From Rhizobium tumorigenes (GTDB lineage: Bacteria; Pseudomonadota; Alphaproteobacteria; Rhizobiales; Rhizobiaceae), in contig NZ_CP117255.1 in NCBI RefSeq assembly GCF_003240565.2, positions 2,958,501 through 3,022,500 of the forward strand: a DNA stretch of 64,000 nucleotides, written 5' to 3'. Every line of letters begins with the position of its first letter. The stretch's first letter is position 1. The translations under genes were made by a program, and so were the position numbers. Under the pieces are notes generated by a model. The model was not told the origin of the DNA and ran no database searches. It saw only the letters and a program-made list of their open reading frames with translations. Below, piece by piece: positions 47,361 to 56,808 of this stretch.

Positions 47361-47549
47361 ATGGTGGATACCGTCAGCAAGGTCGATACAAAGCTTCTGG
47401 ATCTGCTCGTCTGCCCGCTGACGAAGTCGCGGCTGAGCTACGACCGCGAGCGTAACGAGCTCGTCTCGGAAAAGGCGCGGCTCGCCTATCCGATCCGCGA
47501 CGGTATCCCGATCATGCTGACCTCGGAAGCCCGCCGCATCGAGGACTGA
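47361..47549 (+). CDS. Trm112 family (UPF0434) small protein
   Basis: The 62-residue protein has [20 protein letters not shown] and [19 protein letters not shown], the full UPF0434/YcaR sequence. Only one of the usual cysteines is kept (Cys17), so it probably binds no zinc. Eukaryotic Trm112 activates methyltransferases; bacterial members are presumed to do likewise, with unknown partners. It starts eight bases after the LON-domain gene. Confidence 0.92.
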   Translation: MVDTVSKVDTKLLDLLVCPLTKSRLSYDRERNELVSEKARLAYPIRDGIPIMLTSEARRIED

Positions 47550-47555
47550 TCAGCC

Positions 47556-48770
47556 TCAAATCGCTTCGCCTGCAAGCAGCCGGGGATTGTGAGCGGCGCT
47601 CGTGCCCGCAGCCTGGCCGATGAAATAGGATTTCAGCGCCGGCAACCTGTCGACAAGGCCGAGGCCGAAATCGCGCGCGATGCGCAGCGGGGCAACGTCG
47701 TTTGAAAACAGCCTGTTCAGTACATCGGTGGTGACGCCCATCCGGAAGGTGTCGAAGCGACGCCAGGTCTGGTAGCGCTCCAGCGTGTGGATCGAGCCGA
47801 TATCGATACCGAGGCGGTCTGCCTCGACGATGGTTTCCGCCAGCGCCGCCACGTCCTTGAAGCCCAGATTGAGACCCTGGCCTGAGATCGGGTGGATGCC
47901 GTGCGCGGCATCGCCGGCGAGAGCGAGACGTGGTGCCACGAAAGCGCGGGCAAGCGTCAGGCCGAGCGGGAAAGCGCGTTTGCCGCCGACCACCTTCAGC
48001 ACGCCGAGCTTGCGGCCAAAGCGACGCTCCAGTTCCTCCTCGAAGATTAGGTCGTCGGCAGCGACCAGCCGGTCGGCGTCGGCCGTGCGCTCCGTCCAGA
48101 CCAGCGAAGAGCGATTGTTTTTGAGCGGCAGGATGGCGAAGGGACCGGAGGGCAGGAAGTGCTCCTCGGCGCAGCCATTGTGCGGTCGCTCGTGCTCGAT
48201 GGTGGTGACAATCCCGGACTGGCCGTAATTCCAGCTGACGGTCTTGATGCCGGCCATCTCGCGCAGCTTCGACTTGACCCCGTCGCAGGCAACCAGCAGC
48301 TTGGCCTCCAGCATGCTGCCGTCGGAGAGTGTCAGCGAAACGCTGCTGTCGGCAGTCTTGAAGTCGGTGGCGGAGAGGCCTTCGCGGATGGTGATGCCGA
48401 GCCTTTCGCAGGCTCCCCTGAGCGCGCCGACCATGGCGACGTTCGGCACCATGTGGGCAAAGGGTTCGCCTTCGACAACTGCACCCTCGAAGGTCAGGAA
48501 GACGGGGCGAACGGGGTCGGCGGTGCGCGAATCGGTGACGATCATCTTGGTGATCGGTTCGGCCTCGGGAAGGATCTCGTTCCAGACGCCGAAGACGGAG
48601 AGCATACGCGAGGCTGCGGTGATGATCGCCGAGGCGCGCTGGTCCTTCTTCCAGCTGTCCTCGGGCGCAGCCTCGATCACCATAACATCGAGATGCGGGG
48701 CGGCCTGCTTGACAGCCACCGCTGCGGAAAGGCCCACATAACCGCCACCTACCACCAGCATGTCCAACAT
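47556..48770 (-). CDS. UbiH/UbiF/Coq6-type FAD monooxygenase
   Basis: ATG 48770 (AGCAGGAGAGC upstream) gives 404 residues. FAD motifs are LVVGGGYVGLSAAVAV at the start, LLVACDGVKSKLRE in the middle and LAGDAAHGIHPISGQGLNLGFKD near residue 283, the UbiH family signature. It hydroxylates the ubiquinone ring; which carbon is modified cannot be told, since alphaproteobacteria often use one broad enzyme (UbiL/UbiM classes). It is divergent from tesB by 83 bases and ends seven bases from the Trm112-like gene. Confidence 0.92.
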   Translation of the reverse strand: MLDMLVVGGGYVGLSAAVAVKQAAPHLDVMVIEAAPEDSWKKDQRASAIITAASRMLSVFGVWNEILPEAEPITKMIVTDSRTADPVRPVFLTFEGAVVEGEPFAHMVPNVAMVGALRGACERLGITIREGLSATDFKTADSSVSLTLSDGSMLEAKLLVACDGVKSKLREMAGIKTVSWNYGQSGIVTTIEHERPHNGCAEEHFLPSGPFAILPLKNNRSSLVWTERTADADRLVAADDLIFEEELERRFGRKLGVLKVVGGKRAFPLGLTLARAFVAPRLALAGDAAHGIHPISGQGLNLGFKDVAALAETIVEADRLGIDIGSIHTLERYQTWRRFDTFRMGVTTDVLNRLFSNDVAPLRIARDFGLGLVDRLPALKSYFIGQAAGTSAAHNPRLLAGEAI

Positions 48771-48853
48771 TGTGCTCTCCTGCTTCCCGTGATCCATTGC
48801 CCGTCTATATAGAGCAGCCTGACGTCCGTTCCTACTGCCGGAGAGCATCCATT

Positions 48854-49735
48854 ATGTCGCGCCACCCCCATTTCGCCGCCATGGAACAGTTGCTCTCGAC
48901 ACTGGATCTCGAGGCCATCGAGGTCAATCTCTTCCGTGGCGTCTCTCCGGATGTCGGCTGGCAGCGGGTGTTCGGCGGCCTGGTGGTCGGCCAGGCCGTC
49001 ATGGCGGCGCAGCGCACAGTGGATGCTCACCGTCATATCCACTCCCTGCACGGCTATTTCATGCGGCCGGGCGATCCCTCCGTGCCGATCCTCTACCAGG
49101 TCGAACGGCTGCGTGACGGCGGCAGCTTTGCCACCCGGCGCGTGCTGGCGACCCAGCACGGCCAGGCGATCTTCTCGATGTCGGCCTCGTTCCAGATCGA
49201 CGAGCCGGGCTACGAGCACCAGATTGCCATGCCGGAGCGACCGGCGCCGGAGGATCTGCTCGGGGAACAGGAGATCAAGGAGAAATATCTCGCCCAGGCG
49301 CCGGCCTCGATCCGCAGGTATTGGGAGCAACCGAGGCCGATCGAGATCCGGCCGGTGTCGCTGACGCATTATTTTTCCAGCACCAAGCTCGATCCGCAGC
49401 AGGACGTGTGGGTGCGCGCGACCGGCCCGGTGCCGGACGATCGCCATTACCAGGCGGCCGTGCTGGCCTACCTGTCGGACATGACGCTTCTCGACGGCGC
49501 GCTGTTTGCGCACGGCACATCGATATTCGATCCCAGCCTCCAGGTGGCGAGCCTCGATCACGCCATGTGGTTCCACCGCCCCTGCGCGCTGGACGATTGG
49601 CTTCTTTACACGCAGGACAGTCCGAGCGCCTCCGGAGCGCGGGGGTTGGCCCGGGGAAGCCTTTTCAACCGGTCAGGCGTGCTGATTGCCTCCGTCGCCC
49701 AGGAAGGCTTGATTCGGAAAAAGGCAAATGCCTAA
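48854..49735 (+). CDS. tesB: Acyl-CoA thioesterase II
   Basis: The start is ATG 48854, giving 293 residues. The double hot-dog fold shows RVFGGLVVGQAVMAAQRTV, SLHGYFMRPGD, FATRRVLATQHGQAIFSMSASFQ, and the C-terminal catalytic region SDMTLLDGALF with GTSIFDPSLQVASLDHAMWFHRP, which supplies the Asp, Ser/Thr and Gln triad of TesB. It hydrolyses medium- and long-chain acyl-CoA. The gene is monocistronic, upstream of the glnK promoter. Confidence 0.94.
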   Translation: MSRHPHFAAMEQLLSTLDLEAIEVNLFRGVSPDVGWQRVFGGLVVGQAVMAAQRTVDAHRHIHSLHGYFMRPGDPSVPILYQVERLRDGGSFATRRVLATQHGQAIFSMSASFQIDEPGYEHQIAMPERPAPEDLLGEQEIKEKYLAQAPASIRRYWEQPRPIEIRPVSLTHYFSSTKLDPQQDVWVRATGPVPDDRHYQAAVLAYLSDMTLLDGALFAHGTSIFDPSLQVASLDHAMWFHRPCALDDWLLYTQDSPSASGARGLARGSLFNRSGVLIASVAQEGLIRKKANA

Positions 49736-49849
49736 TTAACGTGCAAAATCGTAAATTTGCCTTATATTTGCTCGCTTTCAAGGGCCGAAATTGCCTCATT
49801 TTTGGGGATGAGTTTTTATCCTATTGATTTTTAAAGGCTTAATGGCTGA

Positions 49850-50296
<447 letters not shown>

Positions 50297-50324
50297 GTCA
50301 CGGCCGATCAGGGAGTTTTCCGCA

Positions 50325-51704
50325 ATGTCTCTTTCCAAGTTGTCTTCCACGCTGACAGGGCTGGGCGTCGCTTCTGCCGCTCTGCTCGCGCCGGTGATCG
50401 CGTTCGCGCAGACGGCCGTACCGGCTGCGACCGATGCTGCCGCAACCGCCGTTGCCGCTGCCCCGGCGCCTGACAAGGGCGACACCGCCTTCATGTTCAT
50501 CTCGACGATCCTCGTCCTGTTCATGCTCGTTCCCGGCCTTGCACTTTTCTACGGCGGCCTTGTCCGCTCGAAGAACATGCTTTCCGTGCTGATGCAGTGC
50601 ACCGTCATCGGCGCCACTGTCATGCTGATCTGGGTTATCTACGGTTACTCCTTCGCCTTCGGCGGCGGCACCAGCCCTTACTGGGGCGGCACGGCCAAGA
50701 TGTTCCTGTCGGGCGTCAACACCACGACCACGGCGGCAACCTTCTCCAAGGGCGTCGTGATTCCTGAATTCATCTTCATGCTCTTCCAGATGACCTTCGC
50801 CGCCATTACGCCGGCTCTGATCATCGGTGCCTATGCCGAACGCATCAAGTTCTCGGCCTCGGTGCTGTTCTGCGCATTGTGGGTTACCTTCGTCTACTTC
50901 CCGATCGCCCACATGGTCTGGGATTCGAACGGCTTCCTGTTCAAGATGGGCGCCCTCGATTTCGCTGGCGGCACCGTCGTGCACATCAATGCCGGTGTTG
51001 CCGGTATCTGCGGCGCGCTGCTCATCGGCAAGCGCACAGGCTACGGCAAGGACATGATGGCTCCACACTCCATGACACTGACCATGGTCGGCGCTTCCAT
51101 GCTCTGGGTCGGCTGGTTCGGCTTCAACGCCGGCTCCAACCTTGAAGCTTCCGGCGGCGCAATGCTTGCCACTGTCAACACCTTCATCGCCACTGCCGCC
51201 GCCATCGTTTCGTGGTCGCTGGTCGAAACACTGACACGCGGCAAGGCTTCGATGCTCGGCGGCGCGTCCGGCATGGTTGCCGGTCTGGTTGCCGTTACAC
51301 CGGCTGCCGGCATCGTCGGCCCGATGGGTGCCATCGTACTCGGCCTCATCGTTTCGCCGCTTTGCTACTTCTTCGTCTCGGTCGTAAAGAACAAGTTCGG
51401 CTACGACGACACGGCTGACGTGTTCGGCGTCCACTGCATCGGTGGTATCTTCGGCGCGCTGGCAACGGGCATCTTCGCCAGTGCATCGCTCGGCGGCGTC
51501 GGCTATGCAGAAGGCGTCACGATGAGCAGCCAGCTTATGGTCCAGCTGACGGCTGTCGTCACCACTATCGTCTGGTGCGGCGTTGGCTCGCTCATCCTCT
51601 ACAAGGTTGTCGATGTCATCGTCGGCCTGCGTGTCACGGTCGAAGCCGAGCGCGAAGGCCTCGACCTCGCCTCGCACGGCGAAGCCGCCTACCACGCTTC
51701 GTAA
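50325..51704 (+). CDS. amtB: Ammonium transporter AmtB
   Basis: The start is ATG 50325 (AGGGAG upstream). The 459-residue precursor has a signal-like N-terminus, an Ala/Pro-rich linker and 11 membrane helices. Conserved elements are VPGLALFYGGLVRSKN, AYAERIKFSASVLFCALW, NAGVAGICGALLIGKR, WVGWFGFNAGSN and DVFGVHCIGGIFGALATGIF, which include the pore histidines. It conducts ammonium/ammonia and is blocked by GlnK. The two genes form one nitrogen-controlled operon ending in two hairpins. Confidence 0.97.
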   Translation: MSLSKLSSTLTGLGVASAALLAPVIAFAQTAVPAATDAAATAVAAAPAPDKGDTAFMFISTILVLFMLVPGLALFYGGLVRSKNMLSVLMQCTVIGATVMLIWVIYGYSFAFGGGTSPYWGGTAKMFLSGVNTTTTAATFSKGVVIPEFIFMLFQMTFAAITPALIIGAYAERIKFSASVLFCALWVTFVYFPIAHMVWDSNGFLFKMGALDFAGGTVVHINAGVAGICGALLIGKRTGYGKDMMAPHSMTLTMVGASMLWVGWFGFNAGSNLEASGGAMLATVNTFIATAAAIVSWSLVETLTRGKASMLGGASGMVAGLVAVTPAAGIVGPMGAIVLGLIVSPLCYFFVSVVKNKFGYDDTADVFGVHCIGGIFGALATGIFASASLGGVGYAEGVTMSSQLMVQLTAVVTTIVWCGVGSLILYKVVDVIVGLRVTVEAEREGLDLASHGEAAYHAS

Positions 51705-51715
51705 TCCGAGAGCCC

Positions 51716-51814
51716 GTCCTGCCGAAGCTACGTCTTCGGCAGGACTGATCCTCCCGTCGCGTCAGGTCGAAAGATCGGTCGTCTTTGGCCCGAGCCTCCG
51801 GTTCGGGCCTTTTT
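51716..51814 (+). terminator. Tandem hairpins ending the glnK-amtB operon
   Basis: The first hairpin is GTCCTGCCGAAG (51716-51727) with CTTCGGCAGGAC (51734-51745), a perfect 12-base stem without a T-run. The second is GGCCCGA (51787-51793) with TCGGGCC (51803-51809) followed by TTTTT, a standard terminator. Confidence 0.9.
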
Positions 51815-51843
51815 CGTGGAATGAGCTGGCCCGTCAGGCATGG

Positions 51844-51858
51844 TTAACGCCGCTTTAA
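51844..51858 (+). promoter_or_regulatory. Candidate CtrA box upstream of ftsK
   Basis: TTAA-CGCCGCT-TTAA followed by CC is an exact TTAA-N7-TTAA match to the CtrA binding consensus of alphaproteobacteria. It lies 90 bases before the ftsK start, between the amtB terminator and the gene, where a promoter must be. Confidence 0.65.
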
Positions 51859-51947
51859 CCCTCGTCTGGTTAGGTGGGACTGACGTATTGAATGATCGGC
51901 ATTGCGTCGATTCGTCCGATCATCGCCAACAGACGGGCTTAAGCATT

Positions 51948-54608
51948 ATGGGCAGAAGCAATTCGCCAGCATTGGACGGTCGTCCCGTCCGCTTCACGCT
52001 CTCGACATTCGTGATCCGGCAGATTACCGGGCTCGCTGGTTTTGTCCTGTTCTTTGTTTTGGCGCTGGCCGTTGCCGCGCTGGCGACCTGGAACGTGATG
52101 GACCCGAGCTATTCCTACGCCACCAGCAATGCGCCCACCAATATCCTCGGTGCCTACGGCGCCATCTTTGCCGATGTCGTGATGCAGGCGCTGGGGCTCT
52201 CCAGCGTCATCGTCATGCTGCCGGTCGTCGCCTGGGCCCTTGCCCTCGTCTCCGGTCGCAAGCTTCATCGCCTGCCTGCGCGCCTGGCGGCCTGGGTCGG
52301 CGGTGCAGCGCTCGCCGCCGCTGCCGTCGGCTGCCTGCCGGAGCCGCTCACCTGGCCGATCCCGAATGGCATCGGCGGCGTCATCGGAGACATGATCCTG
52401 CGCTTTCCGGCCTTGTTCGTCGGTGCCTATCCGAGCGGCGTGTTCGGCGCCGTCGTTGGCACCGTCTTTGCCGTGCCAGCCATCTGGTGCATGCTGTTTG
52501 CGGCAGGCCTGATCGGTAACAGCATCGACGATTTCGATTTCGAAGAGGACGAGGAAGACGATATCCCCAGCCGCATGCGCGCCGTCGGTGACGATGCGGA
52601 GGACGACGAGCCGCGGTTTCTTGCCTTCGGCGTCGTCATCCACATGTGGTACAACGCCAAGGCGCGCCTGCGCCGGCTGTTCGGCATGGGTCCCCGCCAG
52701 CGGCGCGACCACGCCTTCGACGCCCCTTACGATTTCAACGACGACGAATTCGGTCGCCTGAACGAGCCTGCCCGTGCCAAGACGGCAGCCAGCCGCAGCG
52801 AGCGGCTCGAGCCGTCCATGGATGGCAGTCCGTCACGCCGCGTCATCTCGGCGCCGCCGATCTCCGTCGGTGACGCAGACTATGACGACGACGACGACGC
52901 GCCGTTTGACGCGGACCCGCGTCGTCCTGCCGGCATTCTGCCCGATGACGACGACGTCATCCGCCCGATCGGCTCCCGAGCTTCGCCTTCCAACGCCGGC
53001 CACCGCGTCATTCCGCCTGCACCGCGTCCGAAACCTGGCGCCCGTGCGGAACGTGAGGCACAGACCTCGTTCATCCGCCCGCAAGGCTTCCAGCTGCCGG
53101 CCGTGCACCTCTTAGCCGAACCGAAAGCCGTGGTGCGCGACTCGACGCTGTCGGCCGATGCGCTGGAACAGAATGCGCGCATGCTCGAAGGCGTGCTCGA
53201 GGATTTCGGCGTCAAGGGCGAGATCATCCACGTCCGCCCGGGGCCCGTCGTCACGCTTTATGAACTCGAACCAGCGCCCGGCATCAAGTCGTCGCGCGTC
53301 ATCGGCCTTGCCGACGATATTGCCCGCTCTATGAGCGCCATTGCTGCCCGCGTTGCCGTCGTCCCCGGCCGCAATGCCATCGGCATCGAATTGCCGAACA
53401 ATATCCGCGAAACCGTCTACCTGCGCGAAATGATCGCATCCCGGGATTTCGAGACCTCCAAGGCGAAGCTTGCCATGGCGCTCGGCAAGACCATCGGTGG
53501 CGAACCTGTCATTGCAGACCTTGCCAAGATGCCGCATCTGCTGGTCGCCGGCACCACCGGGTCGGGCAAGTCGGTGGCGATCAACACCATGATCCTGTCT
53601 CTGCTTTACCGGATGACGCCGGAGCAATGCCGCCTGATCATGATCGATCCGAAAATGCTTGAACTCTCCGTCTATGACGGCATTCCGCATCTGCTGTCGC
53701 CTGTCGTTACGGACCCGAAGAAGGCCGTCGTCGCGCTCAAATGGACCGTCCGCGAGATGGAAGAGCGCTACAAGAAGATGTCGAAGATCGGCGTTCGCAA
53801 CATCGACGGTTTCAACACCCGCGTCGAGCAGGCGGCTGCCAAGGGCGAGGCGATCTCGCGCACAGTGCAGACGGGCTTCGACCGGGCGACCGGCGAGGCC
53901 ATGTACGAGACGGAAGAGTTCGATCTCAAGCCGCTGCCCTATATCGTCGTCATCATCGACGAGATGGCCGACCTGATGATGGTCGCCGGCAAGGACATCG
54001 AAGGCGCGGTCCAGCGGCTGGCGCAGATGGCGCGTGCCGCCGGTATCCACGTCATCATGGCAACCCAGCGTCCCTCGGTCGACGTCATCACCGGCACGAT
54101 CAAGGCGAATTTCCCGACCCGCATCTCCTTCCAGGTGACCTCGAAGATCGACAGCCGCACCATTCTCGGCGAGCAGGGTGCCGAACAACTGCTCGGCATG
54201 GGCGACATGCTCTACATGGCCGGCGGCGGGCGCATCCAGCGCGTTCACGGCCCCTTCGTTGCCGATGGCGAGGTGGAGGACATCGTCGCCTACCTGAAGA
54301 CGCAAGGGCAGCCGCAATATCTCGACGCCATCACCGCAGACAGCGATGAGGACGACGAGGATGGCGACGGTCCGGTCGGCACCGGTAACCTGTCGGATTC
54401 GGACGATCCCTACGACCAGGCCGTGGCTGTAGTACTGCGCGACGGCAAGGCCTCGACATCCTATGTCCAGCGCCGTCTAGGCATCGGCTATAACCGCGCC
54501 GCCTCGCTGATCGAGCGGATGGAGCAGGAGGGCATCATCGGCCCGGCCAACCATGCCGGAAAGCGCGAGATCCTGGTGCCGACGGAAGCCGATATCCTCG
54601 ACCGCTGA
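51948..54608 (+). CDS. ftsK: DNA translocase FtsK
   Basis: ATG 51948 gives 886 residues. Four membrane helices (about 20-190) are followed by an Asp/Pro/Arg-rich linker (about 195-380, with [12 protein letters not shown]) and the motor: Walker [16 protein letters not shown] (about 533-547), Walker [15 protein letters not shown] (about 664). The C-terminal gamma winged helix (about 815-886, [22 protein letters not shown]) reads KOPS-type sequences. It pumps DNA at the septum toward XerCD-dif. The linker is shorter than in E. coli. It is probably under CtrA control. Confidence 0.96.
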   Translation: MGRSNSPALDGRPVRFTLSTFVIRQITGLAGFVLFFVLALAVAALATWNVMDPSYSYATSNAPTNILGAYGAIFADVVMQALGLSSVIVMLPVVAWALALVSGRKLHRLPARLAAWVGGAALAAAAVGCLPEPLTWPIPNGIGGVIGDMILRFPALFVGAYPSGVFGAVVGTVFAVPAIWCMLFAAGLIGNSIDDFDFEEDEEDDIPSRMRAVGDDAEDDEPRFLAFGVVIHMWYNAKARLRRLFGMGPRQRRDHAFDAPYDFNDDEFGRLNEPARAKTAASRSERLEPSMDGSPSRRVISAPPISVGDADYDDDDDAPFDADPRRPAGILPDDDDVIRPIGSRASPSNAGHRVIPPAPRPKPGARAEREAQTSFIRPQGFQLPAVHLLAEPKAVVRDSTLSADALEQNARMLEGVLEDFGVKGEIIHVRPGPVVTLYELEPAPGIKSSRVIGLADDIARSMSAIAARVAVVPGRNAIGIELPNNIRETVYLREMIASRDFETSKAKLAMALGKTIGGEPVIADLAKMPHLLVAGTTGSGKSVAINTMILSLLYRMTPEQCRLIMIDPKMLELSVYDGIPHLLSPVVTDPKKAVVALKWTVREMEERYKKMSKIGVRNIDGFNTRVEQAAAKGEAISRTVQTGFDRATGEAMYETEEFDLKPLPYIVVIIDEMADLMMVAGKDIEGAVQRLAQMARAAGIHVIMATQRPSVDVITGTIKANFPTRISFQVTSKIDSRTILGEQGAEQLLGMGDMLYMAGGGRIQRVHGPFVADGEVEDIVAYLKTQGQPQYLDAITADSDEDDEDGDGPVGTGNLSDSDDPYDQAVAVVLRDGKASTSYVQRRLGIGYNRAASLIERMEQEGIIGPANHAGKREILVPTEADILDR

Positions 54609-54734
54609 GCGGCACGGCAGCCTTCTGTCTCCCCCGACCCTCGGCAAATCCGGTCCCCCGCCCTATATCGGGCATCATGAATGTCATGAAGCCGCCGATT
54701 TTGAGCGTCATAGAGATCGGCAAAGGAGATTCGC

Positions 54735-55403
54735 ATGAAAAACACTGAAGCCGGCGTTGCCGCCGGGACCCGTTTTGCGCTGACGCGCCGTCATTTTATC
54801 GGCGCTTGTGCGGTGGGTCTCGTGGCCGCCGCCTTGCCCTTCAATGCCTTCGCCCAGGCGACCTCCAACGCGCCGCCGCCGGCGCTGGCCCAGGCCATTG
54901 CCGATCACTTCTCCGCAACTAAGACCATGCAGGGCTCTTTCGTGCAGTTCGGTCCGCGTGGCGACCAGACCGGCGGCCGGTTCTTCATCGAGCGGCCGGG
55001 CAAGATGCGCTTCAACTACGACGATCCATCGCCGATGCGGGTGATCTCCGACGGTTACAACGTCGTGGTCGGCAATTCGCAGCTGAAGACCTGGAACACC
55101 TATCCGCTGTCGAAGACGCCGTTGACACTGCTGCTCGCAAGCAAGATCGACCTTTCGGCCGACATGGTGCGCAGCGTCAAGGTCGAACCGACGCTGACCA
55201 CCATCGTGCTGGGCAGCCGGACGATCTTCGGCGATTCGACCATCACCATGATGTTCGATTCCAAGACCTACGATCTGCGCCAGTGGACGGTGACCGACAA
55301 CCAGGGCAAGGACACGTCGGTCGTCATCAGCAACGTCAAGACCAACGTCGGATTCGACGAGAGCGTGTTCAAGATTCCGAGCGACACCAGCGCCCGCCAC
55401 TGA
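54735..55403 (+). CDS. lolA: Outer-membrane lipoprotein carrier protein LolA, Tat-like signal
   Basis: The 222-residue precursor has the LolA core: HFSATKTMQGSFVQFGPRG, TGGRFFIERPGKMRFNYDDPSPMRVISDG, and IDLSADMVRSVKVEP. It ferries lipoproteins across the periplasm. The N-terminus LTRRHFIGACAVG (Arg18-Arg19) reads like a twin-arginine signal, with cleavage near AFA-QA at residue 40, whereas E. coli LolA uses Sec. It follows ftsK by 126 bases on the same strand, the conserved ftsK-lolA pair. Confidence 0.93.
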   Translation: MKNTEAGVAAGTRFALTRRHFIGACAVGLVAAALPFNAFAQATSNAPPPALAQAIADHFSATKTMQGSFVQFGPRGDQTGGRFFIERPGKMRFNYDDPSPMRVISDGYNVVVGNSQLKTWNTYPLSKTPLTLLLASKIDLSADMVRSVKVEPTLTTIVLGSRTIFGDSTITMMFDSKTYDLRQWTVTDNQGKDTSVVISNVKTNVGFDESVFKIPSDTSARH

Positions 55404-55425
55404 ACCTTTTTCATCTTCTCTGTTG

Positions 55426-55460
55426 GGGCGGTCGTGGCGAGCGGCCGCCCTTTGCTTTTC
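55426..55460 (+). terminator. Terminator of lolA
   Basis: GGGCGGTC pairs with GGCCGCCC (one G-U) around TGGCGAGC-type loop bases, then TTTGCTTTT. It lies 22 bases after the lolA stop. Confidence 0.8.
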
Positions 55461-55528
55461 GCCGTTCGGGCAGTTTCCTTTCATTGCGGCTCGGTCTAAG
55501 CCATGGCCATCCATTCAAGAGGCATGGC

Positions 55529-56335
55529 ATGAGCTTTTCGATCACCACGTGGAATATCAATTCGGTGCGGCTGCGCATGCCGATCATCGAAAAGCTGGTG
55601 ATGCAGCAGCAGCAGCCGGACATTCTCTGCCTGCAGGAAACCAAGGTCATCAACGATCTCTTCCCGTTGGCGCCGCTGCGCGCCATGGGCTACGAGCACA
55701 TCATCATCCACGGCCAAAAGGGCTATCACGGCGTTGCCATCGCCTCGCGCATCCCGCTGGTCGAGGATCGCCGCCAGGATTTCTGCGGCGTCGGCGATGC
55801 CCGGCATATCTCGGCAATCTTCGAGCGTGGCGGCCGGCGGGTGCGGCTGCATAATTTCTATGTGCCGGCCGGGGGCGACGAGCCGGACCGGGCGATCAAC
55901 CCGAAATTCGGTCACAAGCTCGATTTCATCGAGGAGATGAAGCAGCTGCATGCCAATGCCGAGCCCGACACCTCTGCCATCCTCGTCGGCGATCTCAACA
56001 TCGCGCCGCTCGAAAACGATGTCTGGTCGCACAAGCAGTTGCTGAAGATCGTCAGCCATACGCCCGTCGAGACGGAAGGCCTGCTGGAGGTGATCAGCGG
56101 TGGAGCCTGGGTTGATCTCATGCGCCAGACAGTGCCTGCCAGCGAAAAGCTCTACACCTGGTGGAGCTACCGCGCCAAGGACTGGCAGGAGGCCAATCGC
56201 GGTCGCCGTCTCGACCATATCTGGGGGTCGGCGGATCTCGGGCCCCTGCTACAGCGCATCGACATCCTCAAAGAGGCGCGCGGTTGGGACAGGCCATCCG
56301 ACCATGTGCCGGTGACGGCGCATTTCGATCTCTGA
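55529..56335 (+). CDS. xthA: Exodeoxyribonuclease III
   Basis: ATG 55529 (AAGAGG upstream) gives 268 residues, the E. coli length. Catalytic blocks are TTWNINSVRLRM (Asn9, Asn11), LCLQETKV (Glu37), GDLNIAPLENDVW (Asp/Asn near 152-154), RRLDHIWGS and SDHVPV (Asp258, His259). It removes 3' blocks and cuts at abasic sites in base-excision repair. It converges with the cyclic-nucleotide-domain gene, seven bases apart. Confidence 0.95.
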   Translation: MSFSITTWNINSVRLRMPIIEKLVMQQQQPDILCLQETKVINDLFPLAPLRAMGYEHIIIHGQKGYHGVAIASRIPLVEDRRQDFCGVGDARHISAIFERGGRRVRLHNFYVPAGGDEPDRAINPKFGHKLDFIEEMKQLHANAEPDTSAILVGDLNIAPLENDVWSHKQLLKIVSHTPVETEGLLEVISGGAWVDLMRQTVPASEKLYTWWSYRAKDWQEANRGRRLDHIWGSADLGPLLQRIDILKEARGWDRPSDHVPVTAHFDL

Positions 56336-56342
56336 GCCGGCC

Positions 56343-56798
56343 TTATGAAAAGCGGTCGAGCATCGCGACCGCCTGATTGACCATGATATTGAAATTGTCG
56401 CGCACCCGGCGTTCGATAAGCTGCGCTGCCTCGGGATATTCCTCGATCAGCCGGTGAAACAGCGCCCGGGTAATGCGGACGACGGTGGAATCCTCCAGCG
56501 CGATGGCCGTGTATTTGCGCTCGACCAGCGTCACCAGCGCCAGCTCGGACAACAGCGTGCCTGCCTCGACGAGCGCTTCAACGCGCGATGCGCCCTTGCC
56601 ATCCTGCGTCGTCAGTTCGAAACGGCCGCTAGCCACCACATAGGCGCATTCAGCCGGCGACCGCTCGCGAAACAGCGTCTGGCCGGCAGCGATATGCCGC
56701 CGGTCGGCCCCGAAGGCGATCAGCCGCAGTTGATCCTCGCCCATGCCCTGGAACAGCGGCAGTTGCGAAAACAGCTGGATATCGTCACTCAGGGCCAT
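56343..56798 (-). CDS. Cyclic nucleotide-binding domain protein without HTH
   Basis: The 151-residue protein is one cNMP-binding fold: LPLFQGMGEDQLRLIAFGADRRHIAAGQTLFRERSPAECAYVV and GTLLSELALVTLVERKYTAIALEDSTVVRI, ending in a short helix (DNFNIMVNQAVAMLDRF). There is no winged-helix domain, so it is not a classical CRP/FNR activator. The phosphate-binding arginine motif (RxA) is degenerate. It follows the CenR-like gene after ten bases in the same direction, so it may be a partner or an anti-activator. Confidence 0.85.
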   Translation of the reverse strand: MALSDDIQLFSQLPLFQGMGEDQLRLIAFGADRRHIAAGQTLFRERSPAECAYVVASGRFELTTQDGKGASRVEALVEAGTLLSELALVTLVERKYTAIALEDSTVVRITRALFHRLIEEYPEAAQLIERRVRDNFNIMVNQAVAMLDRFS

Positions 56799-56808
56799 CG
56801 GAAACGCC

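Noticed and set aside
53112..54317. Long reverse frame opposite ftsK
   Set aside because: Asp/His/Arg-rich antisense translation with no motifs, opposite a certain gene.
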